Assembly (NCBI RefSeq): GCF_002240415.1
Contig: NZ_CP020028.1
Coordinates: forward strand, 4,923,501 to 4,987,500
From: Paenibacillus kribbensis
GTDB taxonomy: Bacteria > Bacillota > Bacilli > Paenibacillales > Paenibacillaceae
DNA: 64,000 nucleotides
Direction: 5' to 3'
The translations under genes and the position numbers were made by a program. The notes under the pieces were generated by a model. That model had not been told where the DNA came from. It saw nothing but the letters and a program-made list of their open reading frames with translations, and did not search any database. Positions 8,710 through 16,148 of this stretch are shown in pieces (position 1 is the stretch's first letter; each line of letters starts with the position of its first letter).

Positions 8710-11139
8710 TCACACCATAGACGGTGTAACGACTTCAAATAAGTTCTTACGCGAATCCGCATTATGGATAATCTTTTTCCATGGGTCTTCAAGCTGTTTC
8801 AGTGTAAATTCAATCCGTTCTATTAAAGCTTTACGATTATCTATATCGTGAACGACAGCCTTCTGAATCTCTTCAAGGCCAGTCCGTTCAACCCATTCCG
8901 AGGTACGTTCCAGATATTGGCCCGTTTCACGGTAGAACTGCATCACGCCCGCCACAATATCAATCAGTTCATCGTCGGTCTTCACTTTGCAGAGCGAATC
9001 AGCCAACCGCGCTTTGATACCGCCGTTGCCGCCGATAAAAATCTCCCAGCCTCCATCATTACCTACGATTCCGATATCCTTCGTACATGATTCCGCACAG
9101 TTGCGTGGGCATCCATTAACCGCTAATTTGAATTTTGCCGGAAAATCCAGTCTCTCGAATTTCCGTTCCAGCACTTCGCCCATTCCCATCGAGTCCTGTG
9201 TGCCAAAGCGGCAGAATTGTGACCCGACACAGGTTTTAACTGTACGAAGCGATTTTGCGTAGGCATATCCCGACGGCATGTCGAGTTCTTCCCACACCTT
9301 AGGCAAATCCTCTTTACGGACACCAATCAAATCCAGCCGCTGGCCGCCTGTCACTTTAACAACCTTAACGTTGTATTTAAGAGAAACATCCGCTATTTTT
9401 TTCAAATCCTCTGGAGTGGTAACACCGCCGTACATTCTTGGCACAACTGTAAACGTTCCATCCTTTTGAATATTCGCGTGCAACCGCTCGTTCACAAACC
9501 GGGAATCTTCCTCATTTTCATGCGTATCCGGGTTAATCATTCCCAAATAATAATTCAGTGCCGGGCGGCATTTGGAGCAGCCTTCATCATTCTGCCAGCC
9601 GAGTACATTCATCACTTCACGTGTCGTTGTAAGTCCCTTGGTTTTGATTGCTGCAACAATTTCATCCCTGCTCAAGGTTGTGCAGCCACATATTCCTTGC
9701 TTGGCCGCCGACTTGAAGCTGTCGCCTAGAACATACTGGAGAATTTGTTCAACGACCGGCTTACACCCTCCGCAGGACCGCGTTGCTCCGGTGCATGCTT
9801 TAATTTCGTCGACTGTGGTCAGTCCGTTTTCATTGATCGCATCAACAATCGCCTTTTTAGTCACACCATTGCAGCCGCAAACAATTTCATCATCAGCCAT
9901 CGTTTCAGCAGATAAGGTTTTAGCCCCGTCTTTACTGCATCCGGTACCCATGAGCTGTCCATATATCTCATCTGTCATCAACGTTTGCTGCCGTACATAT
10001 TTCTGAAGACTAGCAGATTCGCTCACATCTCCGAACAGCACAGTTCCAACAATCTTGTTTTCACGAAGCAGTACTTTTTTGTAAGTGCGCTTCCACTCAT
10101 CCTTTGCTACGATCACCGTATGCTCAGGAGCAGTTATGAATTCGCCAGCCGAGAAAACATCCACCCCTGAAATTTTGAGCTTGGTGGAAACCACTGATCC
10201 CGCATAGCCTTCGGTATCTGCACCTGCCAAATGTTTGGCAATTACACTTCCCTGTTCAAATAGCGGGGCAACCAGACCGTAACATATCCCGCGGTGCTCA
10301 GCACACTCCCCTACAGCATATACATCTGGCATGGAAGTCTTCATCAAATCATCGACTACAATTCCACGATTCGTTTCTATACCACTTTGCACAGCCACCT
10401 GAATGTTAGGCTTGATCCCGACGGCCATAACTAGCAAATCTGCTTCCAGCTCGCTTCCATCCGAGAAGCGCAGTCCCTGTACCCGATCTTGACCGTACAC
10501 CTCTGCAGTTTGCATTTGCATGGCAAATTTGATTCCCTGGCGTTCCAGTTCTGCTTTCAGCATCGCAGAGGCTTCCCGGTCCAGCTGACGCTCCATCAAA
10601 TCCTCCATCAAATGAACGACCGTTACGTCCATGCCGAGATTGACCAGACCTTTGGCTGCTTCCAGTCCCAACAGCCCTCCACCAATGACCGCTGCCTTTT
10701 TATAGGTTTTTGCCGCCTCAAGCATTGCCGTACAATCGGCGATATCCCGAAAACCGATGACGCCTGGTAATTCTTTTCCCGGAATAGGCAAAATAAACGA
10801 TTGGGAGCCCGTGGCTATCAAAGCTAGATCGTAATCAATTTCCAGTCCGTCCTCAGTATGAATCCTCTTTCTTTCTCCGTCGATGTTCCGTACCATTTTC
10901 CCAGTATATAAAGTAATACCTTGATCCTCGTACCATTGCAAATCGTTCAGTATGATATCCTCAATGGTCTTACTACCCTCCAAAACATAAGAGAGCATAA
11001 TCCTGTTATAGTTCGGATGTGGCTCACTTCCAAGGACCGTAATTTCATATTTATCCGTTAATTTTAAAATCTGTTCGACCGTATTGATACCAGCCATCCC
11101 GTTCCCTATCACAACAAGCTTCTTTTTACTGTTTATCAT
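8710..11139 (-). CDS. nirB: Nitrite reductase [NAD(P)H] large subunit NirB
   Basis: An 809-aa cytoplasmic enzyme reducing nitrite to ammonium with NAD(P)H. It has an FAD motif near the N-terminus (VVIGNGMAG), an NAD motif AAVIGGGLLGLEAA near residue 150, and two BFD-type [2Fe-2S] domains (about 416-465 and 483-532). The first has CGC plus SCGGC cysteines, the second CGC plus CSKC. A nitrite/sulfite reductase half-domain follows, then the siroheme-[4Fe-4S] site: Cys-x5-Cys near 635 (CVGSQFC) and Cys-x3-Cys near 676 (NGCPRNC). All cofactor ligands expected of the family are visible. The ATG at 11139 is preceded by GGAGG; an in-frame ATG at 11160 lacks a site. The upstream Fnr box suggests induction without oxygen, either for nitrite detoxification and electron disposal or for assimilation. 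Confidence 0.96.
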   Translation of the reverse strand: MINSKKKLVVIGNGMAGINTVEQILKLTDKYEITVLGSEPHPNYNRIMLSYVLEGSKTIEDIILNDLQWYEDQGITLYTGKMVRNIDGERKRIHTEDGLEIDYDLALIATGSQSFILPIPGKELPGVIGFRDIADCTAMLEAAKTYKKAAVIGGGLLGLEAAKGLVNLGMDVTVVHLMEDLMERQLDREASAMLKAELERQGIKFAMQMQTAEVYGQDRVQGLRFSDGSELEADLLVMAVGIKPNIQVAVQSGIETNRGIVVDDLMKTSMPDVYAVGECAEHRGICYGLVAPLFEQGSVIAKHLAGADTEGYAGSVVSTKLKISGVDVFSAGEFITAPEHTVIVAKDEWKRTYKKVLLRENKIVGTVLFGDVSESASLQKYVRQQTLMTDEIYGQLMGTGCSKDGAKTLSAETMADDEIVCGCNGVTKKAIVDAINENGLTTVDEIKACTGATRSCGGCKPVVEQILQYVLGDSFKSAAKQGICGCTTLSRDEIVAAIKTKGLTTTREVMNVLGWQNDEGCSKCRPALNYYLGMINPDTHENEEDSRFVNERLHANIQKDGTFTVVPRMYGGVTTPEDLKKIADVSLKYNVKVVKVTGGQRLDLIGVRKEDLPKVWEELDMPSGYAYAKSLRTVKTCVGSQFCRFGTQDSMGMGEVLERKFERLDFPAKFKLAVNGCPRNCAESCTKDIGIVGNDGGWEIFIGGNGGIKARLADSLCKVKTDDELIDIVAGVMQFYRETGQYLERTSEWVERTGLEEIQKAVVHDIDNRKALIERIEFTLKQLEDPWKKIIHNADSRKNLFEVVTPSMV

Positions 11140-11205
11140 ATACCGGTTTCCTCCATTCATTCGACGACATCTCCTGCGTGCTTATGAATATCTGTCTATG
11201 CTTTT

Positions 11206-11247
11206 ATTCTAATATAGTGGAGCACGTTATATGTGACTCAAATCACA
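11206..11247 (-). promoter_or_regulatory. Perfect Fnr box and matching -10 for nirBD
   Basis: TGTGACTCAAATCACA at 11232-11247 fits the Fnr/Crp palindrome TGTGA-N6-TCACA exactly. Reading toward nirB, TAGAAT (11211 to 11206) starts 21 bases beyond the box. That places the box at about -41.5, the class II activator position. The predicted transcript starts near 11199, about 60 nt before the nirB ATG. Confidence 0.85.
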
Positions 11248-11314
11248 ATGTGGTTTAAATAATAAAAATTAAGGGTTTTCCCTATTCTCATTCAAGGGAT
11301 TAAGGTAAATATCT

Positions 11315-11346
11315 ATAATAAACTACCATTAATGGTAATTTATTAT
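11315..11346. promoter_or_regulatory. 32-bp near-perfect palindrome over a TATAAT box (operator candidate)
   Basis: The core TACCATTAATGGTA (11324-11337) is a perfect palindrome. It extends outward through AATAAA/TTTATT to 16 base pairs per arm with a single C/A mismatch. It overlaps a TATAAT (11314-11319) and the expected start point of a rightward transcript, as expected for a repressor operator. The cognate protein is unknown. Confidence 0.6.
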
Positions 11347-11502
11347 GATTTTCGCGAATGCATTTACCTTATCTGAGAGACAGAGCAACATCAAGGCCAA
11401 AACGATTTACCGAAGGAAGTAATCGCATAGGGAAAACGGAGAGCACGCAAAGGATATTACCCTACTTCAGTCTTGAGGAGGGTGTAAGATGATTCGGCCA
11501 AA

Positions 11503-11562
11503 AAGAAACCACCTCTGGAAAAAGGGAATACCCTTTAACGTGCTCCAGAAGCGGTTTCTCTT
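11503..11562. terminator. Bidirectional terminator downstream of the PTS IIBCA gene
   Basis: Arms AGAAACC-TCTGGA and TCCAGA-GGTTTCT enclose a second small stem AAAGGG/CCCTTT. On the minus strand the hairpin is followed by TTTCTTTTTGG, ending the PTS transcript. On the plus strand it is followed by a T-rich stretch. Confidence 0.75.
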
Positions 11563-11604
11563 TATTTTTATAAATTATTGCACTTGATTTAACCTTTCAA
11601 TATC

Positions 11605-13464
11605 TTATCGCTTGACCTCCAACAATGAATCTCCCGTTTGCACCCGGCTGCTGCCCAGCACTTTAATTTCCGCATATTGAGCCGTGTTGGTCACAATAAC
11701 CGGTGTCGTCAGGTCATACCCCAGAGCTTTAATTTCCTCAATATTGAACTCGACCAGCAGTTGACCTTTGGTAACCCGATCACCTTCTGCGATATGCATT
11801 TTAAAATGCTGTCCCTTTAATTTAACAGTGTCCATGCCGATGTGAACAAGGACCTCCGTTCCCCCATCCGATACAAGTCCAATCGCATGGCCTGTGCGGA
11901 AGGCATTAGCTATCGTTCCATTGAACGGCGAGAGCAATTTGCCATCCTCAGGTACAATAGCAACGCCTTTACCCATGGCTCCCGTAGAGAACACTTCATC
12001 AGATATCTCGGATAACGGTTTGACAGCACCCGTCAGCGGGCTGGAAATATTCTCGTTCGTCAGCGCAGGAGCTGGGGTTCCAGCTTCTTTCTTCTCTTCA
12101 TGGACTGCAATCATTTCTTTTTCCATAGAATCATTAAATCCAAAGAAATATGTGGTAATGGCTGTGAATACATAAGCTACTATAATGGCAATGACGAATC
12201 CCGCGAAACCCGTGCCGAAGAAAATCGGCAGGGATGCCAAGCCCGGTATACCTGGAGCAATGGCCACGGAGCCTGAAGCACCCGTGATCGCCCCGGCGAT
12301 AGCACCCCCGATAATAGCCCATACGAACGGTTTTTTATAGCGGATACTAATCCCGTAGATGATCGGTTCCGTGATGCCAAACAAACCAGTTATCGCCGCA
12401 GGCCCTGCAATCGCTCTCACTTTTGGATTTTTAGTTTTAAGGAATACACCCAGTGCTGCACCTGCTTGTGCAAAGTTAGAAGGTGCCATTAATGGTTTCA
12501 TGGTATCATAACCGTATACCGCAATGTTATTGTACATAATAGGAATAAACGCCCAGTGCAGTCCCATAACTACCAGCAGCTGCCATCCAGCACCCATAAT
12601 AACCCCTGCTACAATCGGACTCAAATTATATAAGAAAGTGTAGCCCTTAGCCATTCCCAAGCTCGCATATATTCCAATCGGTCCAACCGCAATCAGAGTC
12701 AAGGGAACAATGACCATAAGACAAATAAGTGGCGTTATAAAATTTTTCACGCTATCATGAATAACTCTATTCAGGAATTTCTCCAAAATTGATAGCAACC
12801 AAACCGCAATAATCACCGGAATAACCGAGGAAGTATAACTCATAAGAACAACAGGAATATTGAAGAACGTAATATCCGCTTTATCGTTATATAAAGTAAT
12901 AATATTCGGGTATACCAGAGCTCCCGCTACTGCAAGCGCTACAAACGTATTCGCTCCAAACTTTCTCGAAGAAGTGACTGCAATCGCCAGCGGCAGGAAA
13001 TAAAAGATACTGTCTGCGGCAGCGAACCAGATCGAATAGACACCACCTGTTTTGGTGAGCCATCCCAGCGAGACGAGCATTAATAAAAGCCCTTTCAAAA
13101 TCCCGGAAGCCGCTAGTGCCCCCAAAAATGGTGTGAAAATACCGGAAATAATGTCCACCGTTTTGTTGAACCAGTTGCCTTCAGTAGCAGCGGATGCATT
13201 TGATTTGTCGTCATCTCCAATGCTGCTGATCTTTGTAATGTCTTTATACACATCGCCTACCGTATTGCCGATGACCACTTGATATTGTCCGCCGCTTTCG
13301 ACCACCGTAATGACGCCGGCAATGTTTTGCGTTTTGCTTTTATCAGCCAGCTCTCTGTTTTTTAGTTTAAACCGCAGCCGAGTGGCGCAATGCACCAAGC
13401 TGGAGACATTCTCTTCTCCTCCGATGGACGCCAATATATCTTTTGCCAGCTGTTCATTTGACAT
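11605..13464 (-). CDS. PTS transporter IIBCA of the glucose/beta-glucoside family, likely D-allulose-type
   Basis: A 619-aa fused PTS permease. The IIB domain (1 to about 90) carries the phospho-cysteine Cys26 in SSLVHCATRLRF. The IIC domain (about 105-450) has around ten membrane segments and GITEPIIYG. The C-terminal IIA domain (about 470-619) carries the phospho-histidine in VLVHIGMDTVKLKG. It imports and phosphorylates a sugar using PEP. The ATG at 13464 has AAAGGAG eight bases upstream; the longer in-frame start at 13494 has none. Sequence class alone says beta-glucoside/sucrose, but the operon partners (epimerase, RpiB) point to a hexose-6-phosphate such as allulose-6-phosphate. It lies 139 bp after the preceding broken gene, with its own perfect operator/cre at 13505, so it may be transcribed separately. 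Confidence 0.9.
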   Translation of the reverse strand: MSNEQLAKDILASIGGEENVSSLVHCATRLRFKLKNRELADKSKTQNIAGVITVVESGGQYQVVIGNTVGDVYKDITKISSIGDDDKSNASAATEGNWFNKTVDIISGIFTPFLGALAASGILKGLLLMLVSLGWLTKTGGVYSIWFAAADSIFYFLPLAIAVTSSRKFGANTFVALAVAGALVYPNIITLYNDKADITFFNIPVVLMSYTSSVIPVIIAVWLLSILEKFLNRVIHDSVKNFITPLICLMVIVPLTLIAVGPIGIYASLGMAKGYTFLYNLSPIVAGVIMGAGWQLLVVMGLHWAFIPIMYNNIAVYGYDTMKPLMAPSNFAQAGAALGVFLKTKNPKVRAIAGPAAITGLFGITEPIIYGISIRYKKPFVWAIIGGAIAGAITGASGSVAIAPGIPGLASLPIFFGTGFAGFVIAIIVAYVFTAITTYFFGFNDSMEKEMIAVHEEKKEAGTPAPALTNENISSPLTGAVKPLSEISDEVFSTGAMGKGVAIVPEDGKLLSPFNGTIANAFRTGHAIGLVSDGGTEVLVHIGMDTVKLKGQHFKMHIAEGDRVTKGQLLVEFNIEEIKALGYDLTTPVIVTNTAQYAEIKVLGSSRVQTGDSLLEVKR

Positions 13465-13504
13465 GCTGCTCGCTCCTTTAATCCCTTTTGGCATATTTCT
13501 ACGA

Positions 13505-13520
13505 AAGTAAACGTTTACAT
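13505..13520. promoter_or_regulatory. LacI-type operator or cre upstream of the PTS gene
   Basis: AAGTAAACGTTTACAT contains the perfect palindrome GTAAACGTTTAC. Read on the minus strand, ATGTAAACGTTTACT fits the cre consensus WTGNAANCGNWNNCW at every position. It can serve the local LacI regulator, CcpA, or both. Confidence 0.75.
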
Positions 13521-13535
13521 GAATGGTAGTAATCC

Positions 13536-13584
13536 AAAGACTCTACACGCACTCCAAGGAGTACGAAAAGAATATAGAGTCTTT
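13536..13584. repeat. Inverted repeat between the broken gene and the PTS gene
   Basis: AAAGACTCTA (13536-13545) pairs with TAGAGTCTTT (13575-13584). A small inner hairpin ACTCC-AA-GGAGT lies at 13551-13562. There is no long T run, so it may be an intercistronic attenuator or RNA-processing hairpin. Confidence 0.55.
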
Positions 13585-13603
13585 AAATTACACGGGTCAA
13601 TCG

Positions 13604-14563
13604 TTAGCGGCTTCTGCCTACCATTCTTTTAATCGTATGTCTGCGTCCCTTAATGGATAGTGCAAGCTGGTAAACGTTCTCAGGAAGAGGTGTTCCGGCA
13701 TAGCCACCATCTCCAATAGCATGAATATCCGCCCCCGTCTGCTTCATCATGAGTGCGATCCAGGCAATGGTTTGGACATCTGCCCCTTCAACCGAGCTGT
13801 TCAGGAAAGAAAGAGCAAGCGTTCCGGGTTTATACGAATGGACAAATTCTACACATTGTCTGACATGCTCTACGGTAATACCATGTCTGGAGCCAGGTGC
13901 AGGCAACGTAATAACGTCAGCACCAGAATCGATCAAGTCCTTAATAATTTCATTGGAAGGTCTCTCGCTCAGCGGATCACCCAGCACCTTCTCAATGGTT
14001 CCGTCTTCCCATTTTCCGGCACAGATCAGGATCTTGTCTCCCAGTGTTTCTTTTGCCAGCTTGGTTGCTGCAATGATCCGTTCAAAGGTTGTACCTGCGG
14101 AGGGATTTCCTCCAAGTACGATAAAGTCAGCTCCAATCTCCAAGGCACGCAGGAAGTTCTCCCTGGAAGCTACTCTTCCTTCTTTGGCCTCCACATATTG
14201 TTCTCCCGCAACCTATGCATCAGGGCTTGGGCATTCAAAATAAATGCCGAGCGGAACTCCAGCCCATTCTTTGACTTGCTTGAGACTATACGGCTTCTCG
14301 GCCAGCTTGCCGTGCTTCATTTCGCGCAATCCAATATTGGATTCTTCCTTGATCATATCAAAGCCGTTCAGCATAACCATATCTGCGCCGTAGGCAGCCT
14401 GGATTTCCGCATTGGTAACACCATCCACCAAACCGGTATTTATCATTACAAGATGTTGTCCCATAATGACGCGTCCTTCAGAAGCCAGGATAGACTCTTT
14501 CAAATCTGCTGCGCTAAATTTCAAAATATCGCTTTTGGTGCTGGCGATTAATCTTTTTACCAA
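13604..14563 (-). pseudogene. PEP-phosphomutase-like TIM-barrel protein (DUF7916-like) interrupted by an in-frame TAG
   Basis: One reading frame encodes about 319 residues but is cut by a single TAG at 14213-14215, after ECPSPDA. Coding resumes in the same frame with VAGEQYVEAKEGRVASRENFLRAL and continues to 13604. Both halves read like parts of one TIM-barrel protein (ADMVMLNGFDMI in the first; GADFIVLGGNP and GADVITLPAPGSRHG in the second). A CAG-to-TAG change is the simplest explanation. The start is probably the TTG at 14563, six bases after GGAGGAG; the ATG at 14578 is embedded in that site. Neighbours are rpiB and an epimerase upstream and a PTS downstream. A homologue sits at the same place in the Listeria lmo0734-0738 cluster (from memory). 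It is either a recent pseudogene, a readthrough gene, or a base-call error. Confidence 0.8.
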
Positions 14564-14608
14564 TGTAATCTCCTCCATATCATGTATGTTTGTATAAGTG
14601 GTTGTTTA

Positions 14609-15058
14609 TCAGCATAAATGCTGTTCCTCGATGTCGGATATCATCTTGATGCGGTCGCCATGACGTCCTCCCTCAAACTCAGCCTCCAGCCATGCTTTCA
14701 CAATCATTTTCGCCAATTCGCTTCCAACGACACGCGCACCAAATGCAAGAACATTCGTATTGTTGTGCTGCTTGGACAATTGTGCGGAATAAGGCTCGCT
14801 GCATACCACAGCCCGAATTCCCTTGACTTTGTTGGCCGAGATGGATATCCCCACGCCTGTGCCACAAATCAGAATACCTGCATCAGCCTGCTTTCCGACT
14901 ACAGCCTCTGCAACAAGTTTCCCATACTTCGGATAGTCGGTTCTTTCTGAAGTTTTCGGTCCGTAGTCCATGACCTCATGACCCAGTTCATTAACATAAG
15001 CGGAAATAATCGCTTTAAGCTCTATAGCCACATGGTCGCTTCCAATAGCAATTCTCAT
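14609..15058 (-). CDS. rpiB: RpiB-type sugar-phosphate isomerase (ribose-5-phosphate/allose-6-phosphate isomerase)
   Basis: A 149-aa RpiB/LacAB-family isomerase that interconverts aldose and ketose phosphates. Family marks: IAIGSDHVAIELK at the N-terminus, DYGPKTSERTDYP, the catalytic cysteine in ILICGTGVGISISANK, and NNTNVLAFGARVVG. The ATG at 15058 has GGGGAGG upstream and starts exactly at the conserved MRIAIGSDH; the 6-residue longer form from 15076 is unlikely. It lies 19 bp after the epimerase gene and 45 bp before the broken DUF7916-like gene. In this operon it would process allose-6-P or ribose-5-P linked to the imported sugar; the true substrate is not visible from sequence. Confidence 0.9.
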   Translation of the reverse strand: MRIAIGSDHVAIELKAIISAYVNELGHEVMDYGPKTSERTDYPKYGKLVAEAVVGKQADAGILICGTGVGISISANKVKGIRAVVCSEPYSAQLSKQHNNTNVLAFGARVVGSELAKMIVKAWLEAEFEGGRHGDRIKMISDIEEQHLC

Positions 15059-15077
15059 GGCTCTATTCCTCCCCAAT

Positions 15078-15734
15078 TTAAATATTTTTCAATCTGTTAA
15101 TGATGGCTTTGTAAGGTTCATCTTTGCCAAACAAAGTGGAAGTCCCCAAAACGAATCCTTCAACGCCGTAGTGTGCCAATTCGTTGATCTTCTCTTCGGA
15201 AATCGCACCGTCTACCACGATTGTGAAATTCAGTCCTTTTTCATGCTTGTATGCTTGTAATGCTTTAATCTTGTCGTTCACGAAGGTTAAATAGGTTTGA
15301 CCTGCAAAACCGGGATTTACGGTCATGACCAACACATAATCAACCATCCCAAGCAAAGGTTCAGCCGAAGCAATAGCTGTTCCCGGATTAAGAGCAATCC
15401 CTGCCTTGATCCCCCTGCCAACAATTCGGTCGATTGTGCGCGTCGGGTGCATATCGGTCTCTGGATGAAAGTAAATGATGTCTGCACCCTTATCGGCAAA
15501 CAAATCAATATAGGCAGAAGGATTATCGATCATCAGATGCACATCCACTGTTTTTTGAGTTTGTTGGCGGATGTACTCCAAATCCTGAAGTCCCATTCCA
15601 AAGTTGGGGACAAATTTACCGTCCATAATATCGATATGATAAATATCCACATTGGCTTCTTCCAGTGCGTTTACTTCGTGTTCCAATGATCTGAAATTAG
15701 CGCACATCATGGAAGGACATAATAGCATACTCAT
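15078..15734 (-). CDS. alsE: Ribulose-phosphate 3-epimerase family protein, probably D-allulose-6-phosphate 3-epimerase
   Basis: A 218-aa TIM-barrel epimerase. Conserved pieces: LLCPSMMCANF, the metal-binding IYHIDIMDGKFVPNFGMG, VDVHLMIDNP, the histidine in YFHPET, GIALNPGT, VLVMTVNPGFAGQ and the catalytic aspartate in FTIVVDGAI. GFAGQ and the partner genes favour the allulose-6-phosphate 3-epimerase branch (fructose-6-P as product) over housekeeping Rpe. This is inferred, since the two are hard to tell apart by eye. It is the first gene of the LacI-controlled operon. The ATG at 15734 follows AGAAGGGTGAT. An operator lies 26 bp upstream of the start. Confidence 0.85.
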   Translation of the reverse strand: MSMLLCPSMMCANFRSLEHEVNALEEANVDIYHIDIMDGKFVPNFGMGLQDLEYIRQQTQKTVDVHLMIDNPSAYIDLFADKGADIIYFHPETDMHPTRTIDRIVGRGIKAGIALNPGTAIASAEPLLGMVDYVLVMTVNPGFAGQTYLTFVNDKIKALQAYKHEKGLNFTIVVDGAISEEKINELAHYGVEGFVLGTSTLFGKDEPYKAIINRLKNI

Positions 15735-15759
15735 TAATAATCACCCTTCTTAAGAAATG

Positions 15760-15775
15760 GAGTAAACGATTACTC
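15760..15775. promoter_or_regulatory. LacI-type operator 1 of the epimerase operon
   Basis: GAGTAAACGATTACTC, a CG-centred palindrome, lies between the probable -10 (TATTAT near 15783-15788 on the minus strand) and the epimerase start. This is a classic repression position. Confidence 0.8.
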
Positions 15776-15854
15776 AAACGGCATAATAGAATTTTTCCTT
15801 CCCCCAATTTATCAGATTGTTTCTTATGCCCTTCGGTTATGAATAAAATCAGGT

Positions 15855-15870
15855 GGGATAACGTTTACCC
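15855..15870. promoter_or_regulatory. LacI-type operator 2
   Basis: GGGATAACGTTTACCC, a CG-centred palindrome with one asymmetric position, about 95 bp from operator 1. Spaced sites could allow DNA looping. Confidence 0.75.
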
Positions 15871-15954
15871 AACAAAGACAAGAAAACAGTTCATAGCTTG
15901 GATTCCATCACTTGTTGCTTGCTTACAACATCATATTGATTTTGGTGTCCGTTT

Positions 15955-15970
15955 GGGTAAACGATTACAT
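15955..15970. promoter_or_regulatory. LacI-type operator 3
   Basis: GGGTAAACGATTACAT shares the GTAAACGATTAC core with operator 1 and is exactly 100 bp from operator 2. Read on the other strand it is also a 14/15 match to cre. Confidence 0.75.
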
Positions 15971-16030
15971 TTAACATAATTAAAATTATCATTTTCTGAT
16001 ACTGTTGTCAAACCATTTTTGTTGGAAATT

Positions 16031-16114
16031 CTACGGGAAAGTATACAGCCTGATAAAGTACACCATCTCACTCTATGAGAGGTAGTACAAAACCTGTGCT
16101 TACCTCTCCCGTAG
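16031..16114. repeat. Nested inverted repeat, possible structured RNA, after the lacI gene
   Basis: CTACGGGA (16031-16038) pairs with TCCCGTAG (16107-16114). GAGAGGTA (16077-16084) pairs with TACCTCTC (16101-16108), sharing two bases at the junction. There is no clear T tract, so it is not a typical terminator; it may still end or stabilise lacI mRNA. Confidence 0.5.
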
Positions 16115-16148
16115 CTAATCCAAGAAGGTCTCATAAACCAACATACAA

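Larger units (their letters stand above)
11140..11604. other. 465-bp intergenic region between nirB and the PTS IIBCA gene
   Basis: This stretch holds the nirB promoter and Fnr box, the 32-bp near-palindrome at 11315-11346, and a possible rightward promoter (TTCAAG 11291, 17 bp, TATAAT 11314). A rightward leader with an imperfect fold follows: GAAGTA near 11415 can pair with TACTTC near 11463, with an inner GGG/CCC. It ends with the hairpin at 11503-11562. A 32-codon ORF at 11489-11587 has a good GGAGGG site but overlaps that hairpin, so its coding status is doubtful. Confidence 0.5.
15735..16148. other. 414-bp control region between the allulose-like operon and its LacI gene
   Basis: It contains three LacI-type operators (15760-15775, 15855-15870, 15955-15970) and a nested inverted repeat of 84 bp (16031-16114) just downstream of the lacI stop. 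The remainder is AT-rich and contains no supportable gene. Confidence 0.7.

Noticed and set aside
11420..11470. Resemblance to a c-di-GMP-I (GEMM) riboswitch: GCATAGGGAAAAC then ACGCAAAG
   Set aside because: The stem that should separate these two blocks is missing and later conserved parts are absent, so the similarity is probably chance.
11489..11587. 32-codon ORF with a good GGAGGG site
   Set aside because: Most of it is the terminator hairpin and its T-rich tail; kept only as part of the intergenic description.
14213..14215. TAG as a pyrrolysine codon
   Set aside because: No reason to expect Pyl machinery in this organism and the family does not use it; a nonsense change or error is simpler.
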